From Desulfomarina profundi (GTDB taxonomy: Bacteria; Desulfobacterota; Desulfobulbia; Desulfobulbales; Desulfocapsaceae): a DNA stretch of 64,000 nucleotides. The notes under the pieces are model-generated. The model saw only the letters and a program-made list of their open reading frames with translations, did no database searches and was not told the origin of the DNA. The first letter of the stretch is position 1. Every line of letters begins with the position of its first letter. The stretch covers positions 2,686,501 through 2,750,500 of the forward strand of contig NZ_AP024086.1 in the NCBI RefSeq assembly GCF_019703855.1, read 5' to 3'. Position numbers and translations under genes: made by a program. This document shows, piece by piece, positions 27,424 to 37,247 of this stretch.

Positions 27424-28266
27424 TCACACTATGTAAAAGACTGACGGTTTCGTTCCAAGGGACGGCTTCCTCTGGATCGTATTTTCTTTTTCAAGAACTT
27501 TACGAATTTCCGATTCGGGATCATTCAAGTCCCCGAAAACTATTGCGCCGGATTCCTTGACTGCTTCGAGACAGGCGGGTTCCTTCCCCAGTGCTAGGCG
27601 CTCACCACAGAAATTGCATTTTTCCACCACGCCACGCATACGGGTTGGAAAGTCCGGATTGTATTCCTTGATATACGGCCTTGGATTTTCCCAGTTAAAA
27701 CTCCTGGCACCATAGGGGCAGCCCATCATACAGAACCGGCACCCGATACAGCGATGAAAATCCATGGCAACAATACCGTTTTCCTTGTTGACAAAGGTAG
27801 CCTTTGTCGGGCAAACCCGGACACAGGGAGGATTGTCACAGTGATTACATAATACGAGGAAATCATTTTCCTCACGTGTTTTTGAAGCGTGATAGGAAGA
27901 GTGCTCAGGGAAAACATTTTCAAAGGGCATCTCCCAGATCCACTTTATTTCACTTTTTTTACTGTCAATCTGCGGAATATTATGCACCTTGTTGCATGCG
28001 GCAATAGCCTTCTCCATCAATTCAGGTTTGCCGTAGAGTTTCCGCATATCAATTACCATTCCAAGGCGAACTCCCTTGGGTGCTTCTTCGGTACCATGAG
28101 CCGGGGCCATGTGCCCTTCTTCTGCGGCACCATGTTCCGCCGGTGCTCCATGACCTGATGAAGCCAGTGCCGGAGAAGATGTCAACTTGACAACAGCCGG
28201 AGCGCTGATACCGGCAAGTGCAGTAGCACCTGCCATCTTCAGGAATTTTCTTCTTTGCTTATCCAT
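27424..28266 (-). CDS. dsrO: DsrMKJOP complex periplasmic iron-sulfur subunit DsrO
   Basis: This is a 280-residue protein. The start at 28266 follows AAGGAG and overlaps the dsrJ stop (TAATG). It begins with a twin-arginine signal (KQRRKFLKMAG) and an Ala-rich core, so it is exported folded. Cysteine clusters for 4Fe-4S centres are CNHCDNPPCVRVCP, CIGCRFCMMGCPYG and CNFCGERLALGKEPACLEA. A fourth cluster may be incomplete, since this kind of protein typically binds three or four. It transfers electrons between DsrJ and DsrP on the periplasmic side. Confidence 0.93.
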   Translation of the reverse strand: MDKQRRKFLKMAGATALAGISAPAVVKLTSSPALASSGHGAPAEHGAAEEGHMAPAHGTEEAPKGVRLGMVIDMRKLYGKPELMEKAIAACNKVHNIPQIDSKKSEIKWIWEMPFENVFPEHSSYHASKTREENDFLVLCNHCDNPPCVRVCPTKATFVNKENGIVAMDFHRCIGCRFCMMGCPYGARSFNWENPRPYIKEYNPDFPTRMRGVVEKCNFCGERLALGKEPACLEAVKESGAIVFGDLNDPESEIRKVLEKENTIQRKPSLGTKPSVFYIV

Positions 28267-28667
28267 TAGTGAGTCTCCTTCTTCGACACTACGTCTGCCG
28301 GAGTCAGGTGACAATCCCAGCAGTACGGCTTAACAGAGGTATATTCGTGACAGGAGTCACAGAACTTTTCCTTGCTTGTGTGACACTGCATACAGGCCAG
28401 TTGCAACCCTTTGCGATATTGCTTGCCATCAACCGTTATAATATCACGCTTGTTATCACGAAGAACGGCATCTCTCCACTCATTCAGCAATTGCATATGG
28501 GATGCCCGCATAACAGATTCCGGCGCCACACAGTTTTTTTCTCCTCCGGGCGGCAGCTCAGGTTTCGGTGCGGGACTTGCTGTGGAGAACGCGTTGTACC
28601 AGAGCGGGAAAGTGACAACGAGGACAAAAATCGCCAGTCCCGGAATAATTGTTCCTTTATTGTACAT
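28266..28667 (-). CDS. dsrJ: DsrMKJOP complex triheme cytochrome c DsrJ
   Basis: This is a 133-residue membrane-anchored cytochrome with an N-terminal uncleaved hydrophobic segment (FVLVVTFPLWYNAF). Three heme c attachment motifs are visible: CMQCH, CDSCH and CWDCH, the last two close together near the C-terminus. DsrJ is the small periplasmic cytochrome of the Dsr membrane complex, with unusual heme ligation in studied members. It overlaps dsrO by one base and is 28 bases from dsrK. Confidence 0.93.
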   Translation of the reverse strand: MYNKGTIIPGLAIFVLVVTFPLWYNAFSTASPAPKPELPPGGEKNCVAPESVMRASHMQLLNEWRDAVLRDNKRDIITVDGKQYRKGLQLACMQCHTSKEKFCDSCHEYTSVKPYCWDCHLTPADVVSKKETH

Positions 28668-28695
28668 GAGATAACTCCTCTATTCTGATCAGGAT

Positions 28696-30327
28696 TTAGA
28701 AAACCATCGTCCGGAGACCTTCTTCAAGCTCTCCGCGAGTCTCGCCTTCCTGGACAATTGCGTTGGCAACGAGCTCCGTTACTCCGCAGACCCCGACTTC
28801 GGGTGTCCAGAAATTATTCAGGGTAGTCAGCGTCGCCCTGTCAATCGCGCACACACAGGAGAGCATGTTGACTCCATGTTTTTCATGGACATACTTCACC
28901 GCATTTGCCCTGGGCAATCCTGATCGCATTCTCAACTCCATAATTTCATCGGTATTCAGACCGGTTCCTGAGCCACAGCAGAATGTCTGCTCCCTGATGG
29001 TATTCTCAGGCATCTCCACCCAGTCCACCACATGATCCAGAATATAGCGCGGCTCATCAATTAATCCCATCGCCCTTGCCGGATTACAGGAATCATGGAA
29101 AGTCGCCTTGACATGACTGTTACGGCTCTTGTCCAATTTCAATTTACCGTGCTTAATAAGATCGGCGGTGAATTCACTGATATGAACCATTTTTGTGGAC
29201 GCAGCATTTTCAAAAACCGTCCCGGTAATCGGAGAAACCGGTTTTTCAAGGAAATCTGCTGGTCCGTTCATGGTATCCATATATTGATGGATGACACGCC
29301 ACATATGACCACATTCTCCACCGAGGATATACTTTACTCCGAGACGCTCTGCTTCCGCGTACATCTTCGCATTCAGCTTTTTCATGGCCTCATTACTGGT
29401 AAAAAGCCCGAAGTTACCACCCTCAGAAGCATAGGTTGACCAGGTATAGTCAAGGCCAATGGCTTCAAATAGAATCAGGTACCCCATGGCTGTGTAGAGT
29501 CCCGGTTCAGCAAAAACATCAGCAGACGGTGTGATAAACAGAACCTCGGCTCCTTTTCTGTTGAAACTGATATTCGGCTTGATGCCGGTTAGGTTTTCAA
29601 CATCATCAACCAGAAACTCGACATTGTCCTTGAAGGTATGGGGTTGAAGCCCCATATGGTTACCTGTACGGTTCGAATTGGATACCGGTTCCAGAATCCA
29701 GTTGATACCGATACCAACCAGATGCAGCAGTTCACGGAGCATCATGGTCACTTCGGCCGTATCGATACCGTATGGGCAGAAAACTGAACATCGACGACAT
29801 TCTGTACATTGATAGGAATACATGAACCATTCTTTCAGCACTCCCACTGTCATTTCACGGGCTCCTGCCATTTTACCGAGTATTTTTCCCCCGAGGGTAA
29901 AATCATTTCTGTACACGGAGCGCAGCAGCTCAGCACGAAGTACCGGCATATTTTTCGGGTCACCCGTACCCAGGAAAAAATGGCATTTATCGGCACAGGC
30001 ACCGCAACGGACACAGCAGTCCATAAATATTTTCAAAGACCGGAACTTATCCAGGCGCTCCTTGAGTCCCTTCAGGATAATATCCTTCCAGTCTTCGGGA
30101 AGCTTCCAGTCATCGTCTTCGGGTGACCATTCCCTGGCATTGGGAAAACTCAGGCCAGACTGGCTGTTGAGATATTCCACCTTGTCTTTTTTGGCCACGT
30201 AGGCATAATTTCCCGGTTTAAAATGTACCGGAATATCCATCCAGTCCCTGGTAGGTATTGCTCCAGTTGCCAAGGATGGTCCCTGCACTACGCTCTGCGA
30301 TAATTGTTCTAATTTGGGAACTGACAT
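28696..30327 (-). CDS. dsrK: DsrMKJOP complex catalytic iron-sulfur subunit DsrK (HdrD-like)
   Basis: This is a 543-residue cytoplasmic subunit related to HdrD of heterodisulfide reductase. Two 4Fe-4S ferredoxin motifs, CVRCGACADKCHF and CTECRRCSVFCPYG (about residues 105-225), precede two CCG-type domains. These include TFHDSCNPARAMG and EQTFCCGSGTG, which bind the noncubane 4Fe-4S cluster that reduces the DsrC trisulfide. The length matches DsrK of sulfate reducers. It follows dsrM by 40 bases and no frame problems are seen. Confidence 0.94.
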   Translation of the reverse strand: MSVPKLEQLSQSVVQGPSLATGAIPTRDWMDIPVHFKPGNYAYVAKKDKVEYLNSQSGLSFPNAREWSPEDDDWKLPEDWKDIILKGLKERLDKFRSLKIFMDCCVRCGACADKCHFFLGTGDPKNMPVLRAELLRSVYRNDFTLGGKILGKMAGAREMTVGVLKEWFMYSYQCTECRRCSVFCPYGIDTAEVTMMLRELLHLVGIGINWILEPVSNSNRTGNHMGLQPHTFKDNVEFLVDDVENLTGIKPNISFNRKGAEVLFITPSADVFAEPGLYTAMGYLILFEAIGLDYTWSTYASEGGNFGLFTSNEAMKKLNAKMYAEAERLGVKYILGGECGHMWRVIHQYMDTMNGPADFLEKPVSPITGTVFENAASTKMVHISEFTADLIKHGKLKLDKSRNSHVKATFHDSCNPARAMGLIDEPRYILDHVVDWVEMPENTIREQTFCCGSGTGLNTDEIMELRMRSGLPRANAVKYVHEKHGVNMLSCVCAIDRATLTTLNNFWTPEVGVCGVTELVANAIVQEGETRGELEEGLRTMVF

Positions 30328-30367
30328 CTTATCTAATCCTCATAAGCTAGTTTTGGGTCAATACTGT

Positions 30368-31390
30368 TTATTCTTCATCCTTTTTCGGCGGCAACTCTTT
30401 CTCCACTGGGATTCCTGCCTCTACCATGAACTCTCTGAACTCATCCTCATATCCCGCATAGGAGTGGGGAAGGATTCTCGGATTCCACGGATTAATATGA
30501 CGTACTGCCCGGGTATTGTTTTTCATATTTCGGGTAGGACTCATGAATACTCCGGCGAAGTGCATCAGCTTGCTGAAAGGGAAATAGGCTATCAGCACAC
30601 AGACAAGAAAGAGATGGATATAGAAAATAGCTCCGATTTTTGTACCGATAACAGGGGAAAATGTTACAAGACCCACGGCCAGCTGCTTGATAGTGACAAT
30701 GTCAATATCCGTCCGCAGAAAATAGCGCATCAGGATACCCGTGGCAGCTATGGAAAAAATAAGAACCAGCGGAAAATAGTCGTTGATAAGAGAAATAAAG
30801 CGCACATGGCGATTGACAATACGCCTGCTGAACAGCAACACACATCCCGCAAGAAGTCCAACATCGGTAATATACCAGGTTGGCGCACCTACCTGAAAAA
30901 TACCATCACCGAACTCCAGCCAGCCGATCCAGGCCGGAATGGGATCGAGAAACAGACGCATATGCCTGATTATAATCATTAAAAATGAATAATGAAAAAT
31001 CAGGGCAAACAACCACAACCACTTGGAGGACTCATAGGTGAGTTTTGGACCATCGTGGATTTCCGACTTGGTATTCCTGAACAGTGACCTGAACGTCACA
31101 ATTTCAAGAAACATCCGAGCCACTACTTCTGGAAGTGTATCAGGTGCTTCCAATCTGTCATGCTTGATAAAATCCAGCGATTTACCCTGACCACAAGTGG
31201 TCTGAATCGAGAATGGAACAGGAGATTTTCCCCACTGTACCACCCGATAAATGCAACCGCCCAGGAAGATCATCATGGCCAGATACGGCAGTGCGACACC
31301 AAACAGATAAGGCATCCCGGGTACCTGTGATCCGAGCCAAGCAATCAGAATTAAAGCAATGACTGCCAGGAATGAGAAGGCATACTTCAT
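30368..31390 (-). CDS. dsrM: DsrMKJOP complex membrane cytochrome b subunit DsrM
   Basis: This is a 340-residue membrane protein of the NarI-type heme b family, with two N-terminal helices and a core of five more carrying paired histidines (for example FHYSFLMIIIRHMR and IYHHLF-like positions). It receives electrons from menaquinol and passes them to DsrK. ESSKWLWLFALIFHYSFLMI and the conserved MRYFLRTDIDIV segment fit DsrM. It heads the dsrMKJOP operon, with the RsbRD-N gene 78 bases upstream. Confidence 0.93.
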   Translation of the reverse strand: MKYAFSFLAVIALILIAWLGSQVPGMPYLFGVALPYLAMMIFLGGCIYRVVQWGKSPVPFSIQTTCGQGKSLDFIKHDRLEAPDTLPEVVARMFLEIVTFRSLFRNTKSEIHDGPKLTYESSKWLWLFALIFHYSFLMIIIRHMRLFLDPIPAWIGWLEFGDGIFQVGAPTWYITDVGLLAGCVLLFSRRIVNRHVRFISLINDYFPLVLIFSIAATGILMRYFLRTDIDIVTIKQLAVGLVTFSPVIGTKIGAIFYIHLFLVCVLIAYFPFSKLMHFAGVFMSPTRNMKNNTRAVRHINPWNPRILPHSYAGYEDEFREFMVEAGIPVEKELPPKKDEE

Positions 31391-31468
31391 TTCTTACCTC
31401 GCTTCAATTAAACTGAGTTTTGGAAACAACAGAAGGAAGAGGGAGCCCCTTCCTTCCATTGAAACCAG

Positions 31469-32008
31469 TTAAAAACTATTTACCGTTTTAATAACTTTCT
31501 TGTCTTCAGCCATCATGGCCGAAGGGCACTTGCTGTCCGTCAATATATGGCTGCCGGATTTAATCTCGTCAATACGGACCTGGTACAGTCGTTCACGATA
31601 ACTCATGTATATATCAAAAGCGGCCAGTACAGCCAGATCCACCCTGAACTCAAAATCATACAGTTCACCAACAAAACGGCTTCTTTCCTTATCCTTTTCA
31701 AAGGCTTCACGGACAATATGTTTGACAGCATTTATGGGTGCCACTGCCTGGGCAGGTGTAAATTCCTGGACGGAGCGAATAGAAATAATCTGCTCCAGCG
31801 GGCCAGAGAACTCCTTCACATCACCATCTCCTGTGAGAAGCAGAAAAAGCTTTTTCAGACCTTCTCTGAAATTTCCTCCGACAGGATTTGCAAACTTATC
31901 CCCTTCCTTTATAAAAAAGGAGGACGAAGAATATGTTGAGAGGGTGTACTCAACCCAACGGTTTACAATTTTATCCCCGTGAAACCTGAATGCTTCAGCA
32001 ATATCCAT
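31469..32008 (-). CDS. RsbRD N-terminal-domain protein beside dsrM
   Basis: This is a 179-residue cytoplasmic protein. Its globin-like helical pattern (MDIAEAFRFHGDKIVNRWVE; GGNFREGLKKLFLLL; FDIYMSYRERLYQVRIDEIK) matches the RsbRD N-terminal domain of RsbT co-antagonist proteins, without the C-terminal STAS domain. Proteins of this type are known directly upstream of dsrM in sulfate reducers. A sensory or regulatory role towards the Dsr complex is plausible but unproven. It is co-directional with dsrMKJOP, with no clear terminator between. Confidence 0.7.
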   Translation of the reverse strand: MDIAEAFRFHGDKIVNRWVEYTLSTYSSSSFFIKEGDKFANPVGGNFREGLKKLFLLLTGDGDVKEFSGPLEQIISIRSVQEFTPAQAVAPINAVKHIVREAFEKDKERSRFVGELYDFEFRVDLAVLAAFDIYMSYRERLYQVRIDEIKSGSHILTDSKCPSAMMAEDKKVIKTVNSF

Positions 32009-32321
32009 AATTCAAACCCCTTCAGTAAGACAACTTCTTTCAGGAAAACGGCCATCTTATCCCGAGAAAAGAGAACTGAATGGTCATTCACAAATTCACA
32101 CATTTATCACTTTTTTCAGGCTTTTTCAACAATAATTTCATTACGCAGTGAGGCTGAAAAACGTATAAGCCGGCATGGCTGAACCCAATGATTCAGCCGC
32201 AATATAGTAACGAAAATCCAACTGAGGGAAACGATCTTCGGCAGCGAAATTTTCAGATAAAAAACAAAAACTCAACGCTTTTTATGTAACTGGTCTGGGG
32301 TGCCCCTGATCACCTACAGGT
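32009..32321. other. Intergenic region with fragments of dispersed repeats
   Basis: No gene is seen. A weakly conserved block at about 32212-32266 (GAAAATCCAACTGAGGGAAA to TTTTCAGATAAA) recurs at about 39694-39747. GGTGCCCCTGATCACCTACA near 32298 matches the left part of repeat family E. Confidence 0.4.
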
Positions 32322-34517
32322 TTATCTGCCATTGAAATGGACAATATCTCCTACAATATTTACAGCTTCATGGATGTAGGGATCTTCATGAATATCCTTC
32401 AGCCAGACCTCTCTGCTCCCCTCTTCTTCCGCCTGTTTTTCCACTTTCTCCGGATCGTCTTCTGTCTCACGCCGATATTTCCGGTAATGAGCCCCGACTT
32501 TTTCCCTCACCTGACGGGCTTCTTCACGCTTCTCTCGCATTTCATTGATATCAATGGAAACAACTGTCTCGTCCTGGCGTTTTTTGGCTTTTTCAGCTTC
32601 TTCTCTGATTGTCTTCAATCCCTCATCATCAACAACACGTTCTCTGCTTTTCTGCCGCAGCAGATCCATATCCACCTTGAAATCAGAATATGGAGTGTAC
32701 TTGACGGGCTGGATGGTATCCCACGGCAGGGTGTATTCCAGGTACCGTTCTCCCGATTTCAGATGATCAAACAGGGAGGGGAGGACAATATCCGGTTCAA
32801 CCCCCTTGTACTGCGTGGAACCACCGTTCACCCTGTAAAATTTCTGGATAGTCACCTTCAGTGCTCCGAGATCATCGTACTTACGCAGATAGAACAGTGG
32901 GATATGGTCACTGAGGTTGATTACCGCCTGCACGGTTCCCTTTCCGTGGGTATGCTTTCCACCCACTATTACACCCCGGTGATAATCCTGAATGGCGGCT
33001 GCCACAATTTCGGACGCGGATGCCGAAAATTTATTGACCAGAACAACCAGGGGGCCGTCATACACAATGGCATCATCCTTATCTTCAAGCACCTTCCTGT
33101 CCCCGAAACTGTTCTTCACCTGAACAACCGGCCCCGATCTGATAAAGAGACCGGCTATATCAACGGCATCAATCAGTGCTCCACCGCCATTGTCCCTGAG
33201 ATCAAGCACAATGCCATCAACATTTTCCTCTTCCATTTTCAGGATTTCCCTGCGGGTATCATCTGTCGAGTTTCTCCCGTGGGCACCATTTCGTGTCCCC
33301 TCAAAATCCCGGTAAAATCCGGGTATAAAGATATAGCCGGTTTTTCGGCCATCTTTGGAACTGATAACAGCACTTTTTACAAAAGATTCCTCCTTGAGCA
33401 CCACATCACGGATAATGGCAATGACCTCTTTGGCCCCGTCCGGTTTTCTGACTGTCAACCGAACTTCATCACCCTTTGGTCCCCGGATAAGTCTCACAGC
33501 ATCCCTCAACCGCATATCCGTGATATCCACGGGTTCTTCATCCCCCTGGGCAACCTGCAGAATAATATCTTCAGCCTTCAGCTGACCCTGCCTGGCTGCT
33601 GCACTGCCAGGAATGATCCGCACTACCTTGATCATGCCGTCTTTCTCCATCAGCATGGCACCAATACCCTCAAGAGAACCACGCATATTGATATCAAAAT
33701 CCTCTTTGGAAGCGGGAGAAATATAGTTTGTGTGGGGACCAAAAGCCCTGGTCACGGAATTAAAAAACCTGTCGTAATGGTCCTGAAGGGTTTCCTGATG
33801 AAGGCGATGGAAAAAGTTTTTATTTCTTTTTCTCACTTTGGCAAGAGCATCCTGCCAGAGCTCTGTCATGTTTTTCTTCTTTTTCGGATCTTCTTCTTTT
33901 TTCTGTTCCTCCTCAAGATCAAGGAATTTTGAAATCACCTGGGCTTTCAGAATTTTTCTCCATCTCTCTCTCAGGTCATTGAGATTCTGCACGTAATCGA
34001 TTTTTTTAATATCAGTCTCATATTTTTCCTTTCGGGTGACAGTGAACATTCCGACCTGAAGATCACCTTCGCCTTTCCCGGAAAGTTCAACACCATCATC
34101 CGCCCTGACAGTCGTGTCCTCGAGCATTTTACCGACCATTTTCTCAACCAGCATGATCTTTTCGCTGAGGATGTCATTCCCCGCATCAGGCAGAGAAATC
34201 CTGCCGCTCTTCAAATTGTCATCTATATAGTCGGCAAAGGCTTCCAGCTGTTCCACATCTTTCTTGAGAAGAAAACGTTTCTGGTAGTCCAGCTGTTTGA
34301 TATAGAGCTCAAATGCCGCCTCTGCCAGCTCGTCATTCATTGTTTTTTCACTGAAATGGAGTGCCGGCAGCTGCTTGCTGAGCATATAGCCGATCAGTGC
34401 ATTTCTTTTTCGATCCAGGGGAGGAGCGGTTTCGGTTCTGGCCTCCGCCTGAATTAAAAAACCGGCAAGGAGAAAAAGAGAAAGGGCCGAGAGAAGTATG
34501 TTTCTTATTGTTTTCAT
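32322..34517 (-). CDS. prc: Carboxy-terminal processing protease (tail-specific, Prc/Tsp)
   Basis: This is a 731-residue secreted serine protease (MEROPS S41). The signal peptide is KTIRNILLSALSLFLLAGFL with an AEA site. An N-terminal Tsp helical region, a PDZ domain (SLEGIGAMLMEKDGMIKVVR) and the protease core follow. The catalytic Ser is in VNKFSASASEIVAAAIQDYH and the Lys in GGKHTHGKGTVQ. A C-terminal coiled region (about 650-725) is typical of the long Prc form. Prc degrades misfolded or tagged periplasmic proteins and in E. coli regulates peptidoglycan hydrolases, which fits the mltA/mltB genes elsewhere here. Confidence 0.93.
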   Translation of the reverse strand: MKTIRNILLSALSLFLLAGFLIQAEARTETAPPLDRKRNALIGYMLSKQLPALHFSEKTMNDELAEAAFELYIKQLDYQKRFLLKKDVEQLEAFADYIDDNLKSGRISLPDAGNDILSEKIMLVEKMVGKMLEDTTVRADDGVELSGKGEGDLQVGMFTVTRKEKYETDIKKIDYVQNLNDLRERWRKILKAQVISKFLDLEEEQKKEEDPKKKKNMTELWQDALAKVRKRNKNFFHRLHQETLQDHYDRFFNSVTRAFGPHTNYISPASKEDFDINMRGSLEGIGAMLMEKDGMIKVVRIIPGSAAARQGQLKAEDIILQVAQGDEEPVDITDMRLRDAVRLIRGPKGDEVRLTVRKPDGAKEVIAIIRDVVLKEESFVKSAVISSKDGRKTGYIFIPGFYRDFEGTRNGAHGRNSTDDTRREILKMEEENVDGIVLDLRDNGGGALIDAVDIAGLFIRSGPVVQVKNSFGDRKVLEDKDDAIVYDGPLVVLVNKFSASASEIVAAAIQDYHRGVIVGGKHTHGKGTVQAVINLSDHIPLFYLRKYDDLGALKVTIQKFYRVNGGSTQYKGVEPDIVLPSLFDHLKSGERYLEYTLPWDTIQPVKYTPYSDFKVDMDLLRQKSRERVVDDEGLKTIREEAEKAKKRQDETVVSIDINEMREKREEARQVREKVGAHYRKYRRETEDDPEKVEKQAEEEGSREVWLKDIHEDPYIHEAVNIVGDIVHFNGR

Positions 34518-34636
34518 AAACAGATTAAAAGTGAAAAGTGCTTGGTATACTCATGAATCCGCGACAAGCTGAAGTTACAGACATAACAGAACAGAAAAAC
34601 AAATACCATCAGAAAGAAGGTAAATCCGCTGGAGGT

Positions 34637-35149
34637 TCAGGATGAAGATGCAAAAAGAAGATCCAGGTCTTCCAGGATTTCCGGACCCGGCTCAACTTCC
34701 AGATCAGAGGCAAAACGACACAGCTCCTCCCTGGAACAGTTAATAATTGAAGCCCGGCTCCCCTTTCCCACCACTTCTTCAATTTCCCTGCGAAGAAAAA
34801 GAAGAAGCTGATTCGCCGTTTCCAGGCGTATATCATCACAACACAACCCCTGCCTGGAACAGAACCTGCACATTCTCTGGTAATTTTCCATGGAACGTTT
34901 AATCCCACGGTAGATGCTTTTTCCATGGTTTTCATGGTACAGGTCTCTCAGGACAATTTCCCTGTAACGATCCATGGCCGCCTTTTGCAGAAAATTGACC
35001 TGTTCTTTACTCAGCTCCTGCCGTGGCCCGTCCTTTGCCCGGGTCAGAAAGTAAATAGCAGAATTATATGCTATTTCAGGTATTTCTCCGGAATAGCGCA
35101 CAATATACCATTCATCTTCCAAAAGTTCCGGAAAATTATTTTCTGCCAT
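34637..35149 (-). CDS. Uncharacterised cysteine-containing protein next to hemA
   Basis: This is a 170-residue protein starting at ATG 35149 (an ATG two codons upstream is also open). It is mostly helical. Its central segment MCRFCSRQGLCCDD contains four cysteines and could bind zinc or an iron-sulfur cluster. I do not recognise the family. It overlaps the end of hemA by 14 bases and is co-directional, so it is probably co-translated with the hemA-ccsB-siroheme synthase block. That context hints at heme or cofactor metabolism but does not show a function. Confidence 0.6.
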   Translation of the reverse strand: MAENNFPELLEDEWYIVRYSGEIPEIAYNSAIYFLTRAKDGPRQELSKEQVNFLQKAAMDRYREIVLRDLYHENHGKSIYRGIKRSMENYQRMCRFCSRQGLCCDDIRLETANQLLLFLRREIEEVVGKGSRASIINCSREELCRFASDLEVEPGPEILEDLDLLFASSS

Positions 35150-36418
35150 TGTCAAGCCCGAAAAGAGAACGGATGATAGTTATTCTCAGGTCACTGTTGT
35201 CCCGACCGGTACACGATTCACTTTTCAGGTATACCAGGGGATCATGCAGGATTTTCGAACCAATGGCCCTGACCATTTTTTCAAGAGCCTTTCTGTCGCG
35301 ATCACTCAAACCATTCATCCTGGACAGGGTCTTGTCCAGTTCTCCCGTGGTAATAATATCAATTTTTTCCCGAAGTTCGCGAATAGTGGGAGTAACCGAC
35401 AATCCCTGGTACCAACGCTGAAACTTCAGGGTTTCCTCATCTACGATCCTGGCAGCCTTGACAGCCTCCCTGTTTCTCTCCGACTTGTTGATTTCCACAA
35501 CATTTGAGAGATCATCGATATCATAGAGGTACACATTTTCAATTTCAATAAGGCGTGGGTCAAGATCTCGAGGCACGGCGATATCAATAAAAAAAAGCGG
35601 CCTGTTCATGCGACTGGGCATGACCGATTTCACCTCGTCCTTATGGAGGATCAAGTCTGTGGCACCCGTGGAGCTGATGATTATATCCACCCGTTCAAGC
35701 TGATGTACCAGCTCTTCCATGGAGACGGCCTGACCGTCAAATTTTTTTGCTAAATCAACCGCTCTCTCGAATGTCCTGTTGGCGACAACCACAGATCCGA
35801 CACCATGCCCGACAAGGTGTTCCGCCGCCAGTTCAGCCATCTCCCCGGCCCCACCAGCATAACCTTTTTCCCTTTCAAATTACCGAAGATTTTCTCCGCA
35901 AGCTGAACAGCGGCATAACTGATAGACACGGCGGATGAGCCGACACCGGTTTCCGTGCGCACCCGCTTGGCCACGGAAAATGCCTTGTGAAGAAACCTGT
36001 TCAACAGGGGACCGGTACAGTTAAACTGGGCGGCGTATCGATAGGCCTCCTTGAGCTGGCCAAGGATCTGAGCCTCCCCCACGACCATGGAATCAAGACT
36101 TGCTGCAACAGTAAAAAGATGGTGAACAGCATCTCGACCGTAATATACATAGAGATACTTACTGCATTCTTCCGGAGATACGGTATCACCGAAAAGAAAA
36201 CGGATGATCTCGTTTTCCACATCAGCATTCTGCTCGACAACCACCAGCAGTTCAACCCTGTTACAGGTGGAAAGAAGATAACATTCCCTGCAGCCCTTAA
36301 TCTTTTTCAAAGCGGCCAGAGGTTCCTCATAGCCCGCTGAAAGGGCAATTTTTTCACGAATCTCCACAGGTGTTGTCTTATGGTTCACACCCATCAACAG
36401 AATCTTTTCACCCTGCAT
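35136..36418 (-). CDS. hemA: Glutamyl-tRNA reductase, frameshifted at a C4 run
   Basis: This enzyme makes glutamate-1-semialdehyde from Glu-tRNA, the first step of the C5 tetrapyrrole pathway. The start at 36418 follows GGAGGAG; the frame extends six codons further. The N-terminal half has GVNHKTTPVEIREKIALS and the catalytic-Cys segment CYLLSTCNRVEL. The frames join at C4 35849-35852: adding one base restores VGAGEMAELAAEHLVGHG in the NADPH-binding region, giving 427 residues. The dimerisation domain follows (SDRDRKALEKMVRAIGSKIL). Siroheme and heme for sulfite reductase and cytochromes depend on it, so an assembly error is more likely than loss. Confidence 0.92.
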
Positions 36419-37235
36419 AACTGTGCACTCCTCCAAGCAGCCATGTCACGCCCCAAAGGGTAAAAATAACTGCGATAAACCCGACAATGGACATGATTGC
36501 GCTTCTCTTCCCGCGCCAGCCGACGGTGAATCTCTGGTGAATCATTACCAGGTAGAGAAACCAGGTGATAAGAGACCAGGTTTCCTTGGGATCCCACTGC
36601 CAGTAAGCCCCCCAGGCCTGCCTGGCCCAGAGGGATCCGGTAACGATACCAAGGGTGAGAAAGATGAATCCAGCCGTAAGACAGTGGCTGTTGAGTTGAT
36701 CCAGGGAATCAAGCGAAGGAAAACGGGCAAAGAAATATCCAAATCTCTTGCTTTTCAACTCCCGTTCCTGGAGCAGGTACATTATACCGCCGCAGAAGGC
36801 AAGTGACAGAAAACCGTAGGCGATCAATGAAACACCGGCATGAACAGGCAGCCACCAACTCTGCAGGGCGGGAACAAGAACCGTTATTTCCCGGGATGAT
36901 ACGGAAGATACAAGAAGAAGAAGGAAGATCAGCAAGGTAACCAGTGTGCCAAAATTTTTCACGGTATACCGCCACCTGAAGGAAAGATAGGCCCAGGTAG
37001 TGGACCAGGCGAAGAAGACAACAGCCTCGTGTTGTGATGTTATCGGTGTATGCCCCACCTGGACATAGCGCGTGATTATATAAAGAGTCTGGAGAATTCC
37101 GGAGAGTACAAGAATCCTTCTGGCAATTACCCTGAGCCCCTGATTCTGCCTGAAAAAAAACACCAGGTATACTGCACAGGCAATAAAGGTAACCCCGAGA
37201 ACAGAAAGATAGAGCAGGTAACTGAGTTCATTCAT
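36408..37235 (-). CDS. ccsB: Cytochrome c biogenesis protein CcsB/CcsA family
   Basis: This is a 275-residue polytopic membrane protein with about eight hydrophobic helices and the heme-handling WWD-type motif WGAYWQWDPKETWSLITW. Conserved histidines are in SQHEAVV and VHAGVSLIAY. It belongs to the system II (ResC/CcsA-like) or HemX-type family that presents heme to apocytochromes. It overlaps the hemA start by 11 bases, an arrangement common in this group. It supports maturation of c-type cytochromes such as DsrJ. Confidence 0.9.
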   Translation of the reverse strand: MNELSYLLYLSVLGVTFIACAVYLVFFFRQNQGLRVIARRILVLSGILQTLYIITRYVQVGHTPITSQHEAVVFFAWSTTWAYLSFRWRYTVKNFGTLVTLLIFLLLLVSSVSSREITVLVPALQSWWLPVHAGVSLIAYGFLSLAFCGGIMYLLQERELKSKRFGYFFARFPSLDSLDQLNSHCLTAGFIFLTLGIVTGSLWARQAWGAYWQWDPKETWSLITWFLYLVMIHQRFTVGWRGKRSAIMSIVGFIAVIFTLWGVTWLLGGVHSYAG

Positions 37236-37247
37236 GGCGATTCCGGT

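Noticed and set aside
32337-33932. A 531-residue plus-strand open frame opposite prc
   Set aside because: It mirrors the antisense of a well-supported S41 protease with clear catalytic motifs, shows no domain pattern of its own and has no ribosome-binding site.
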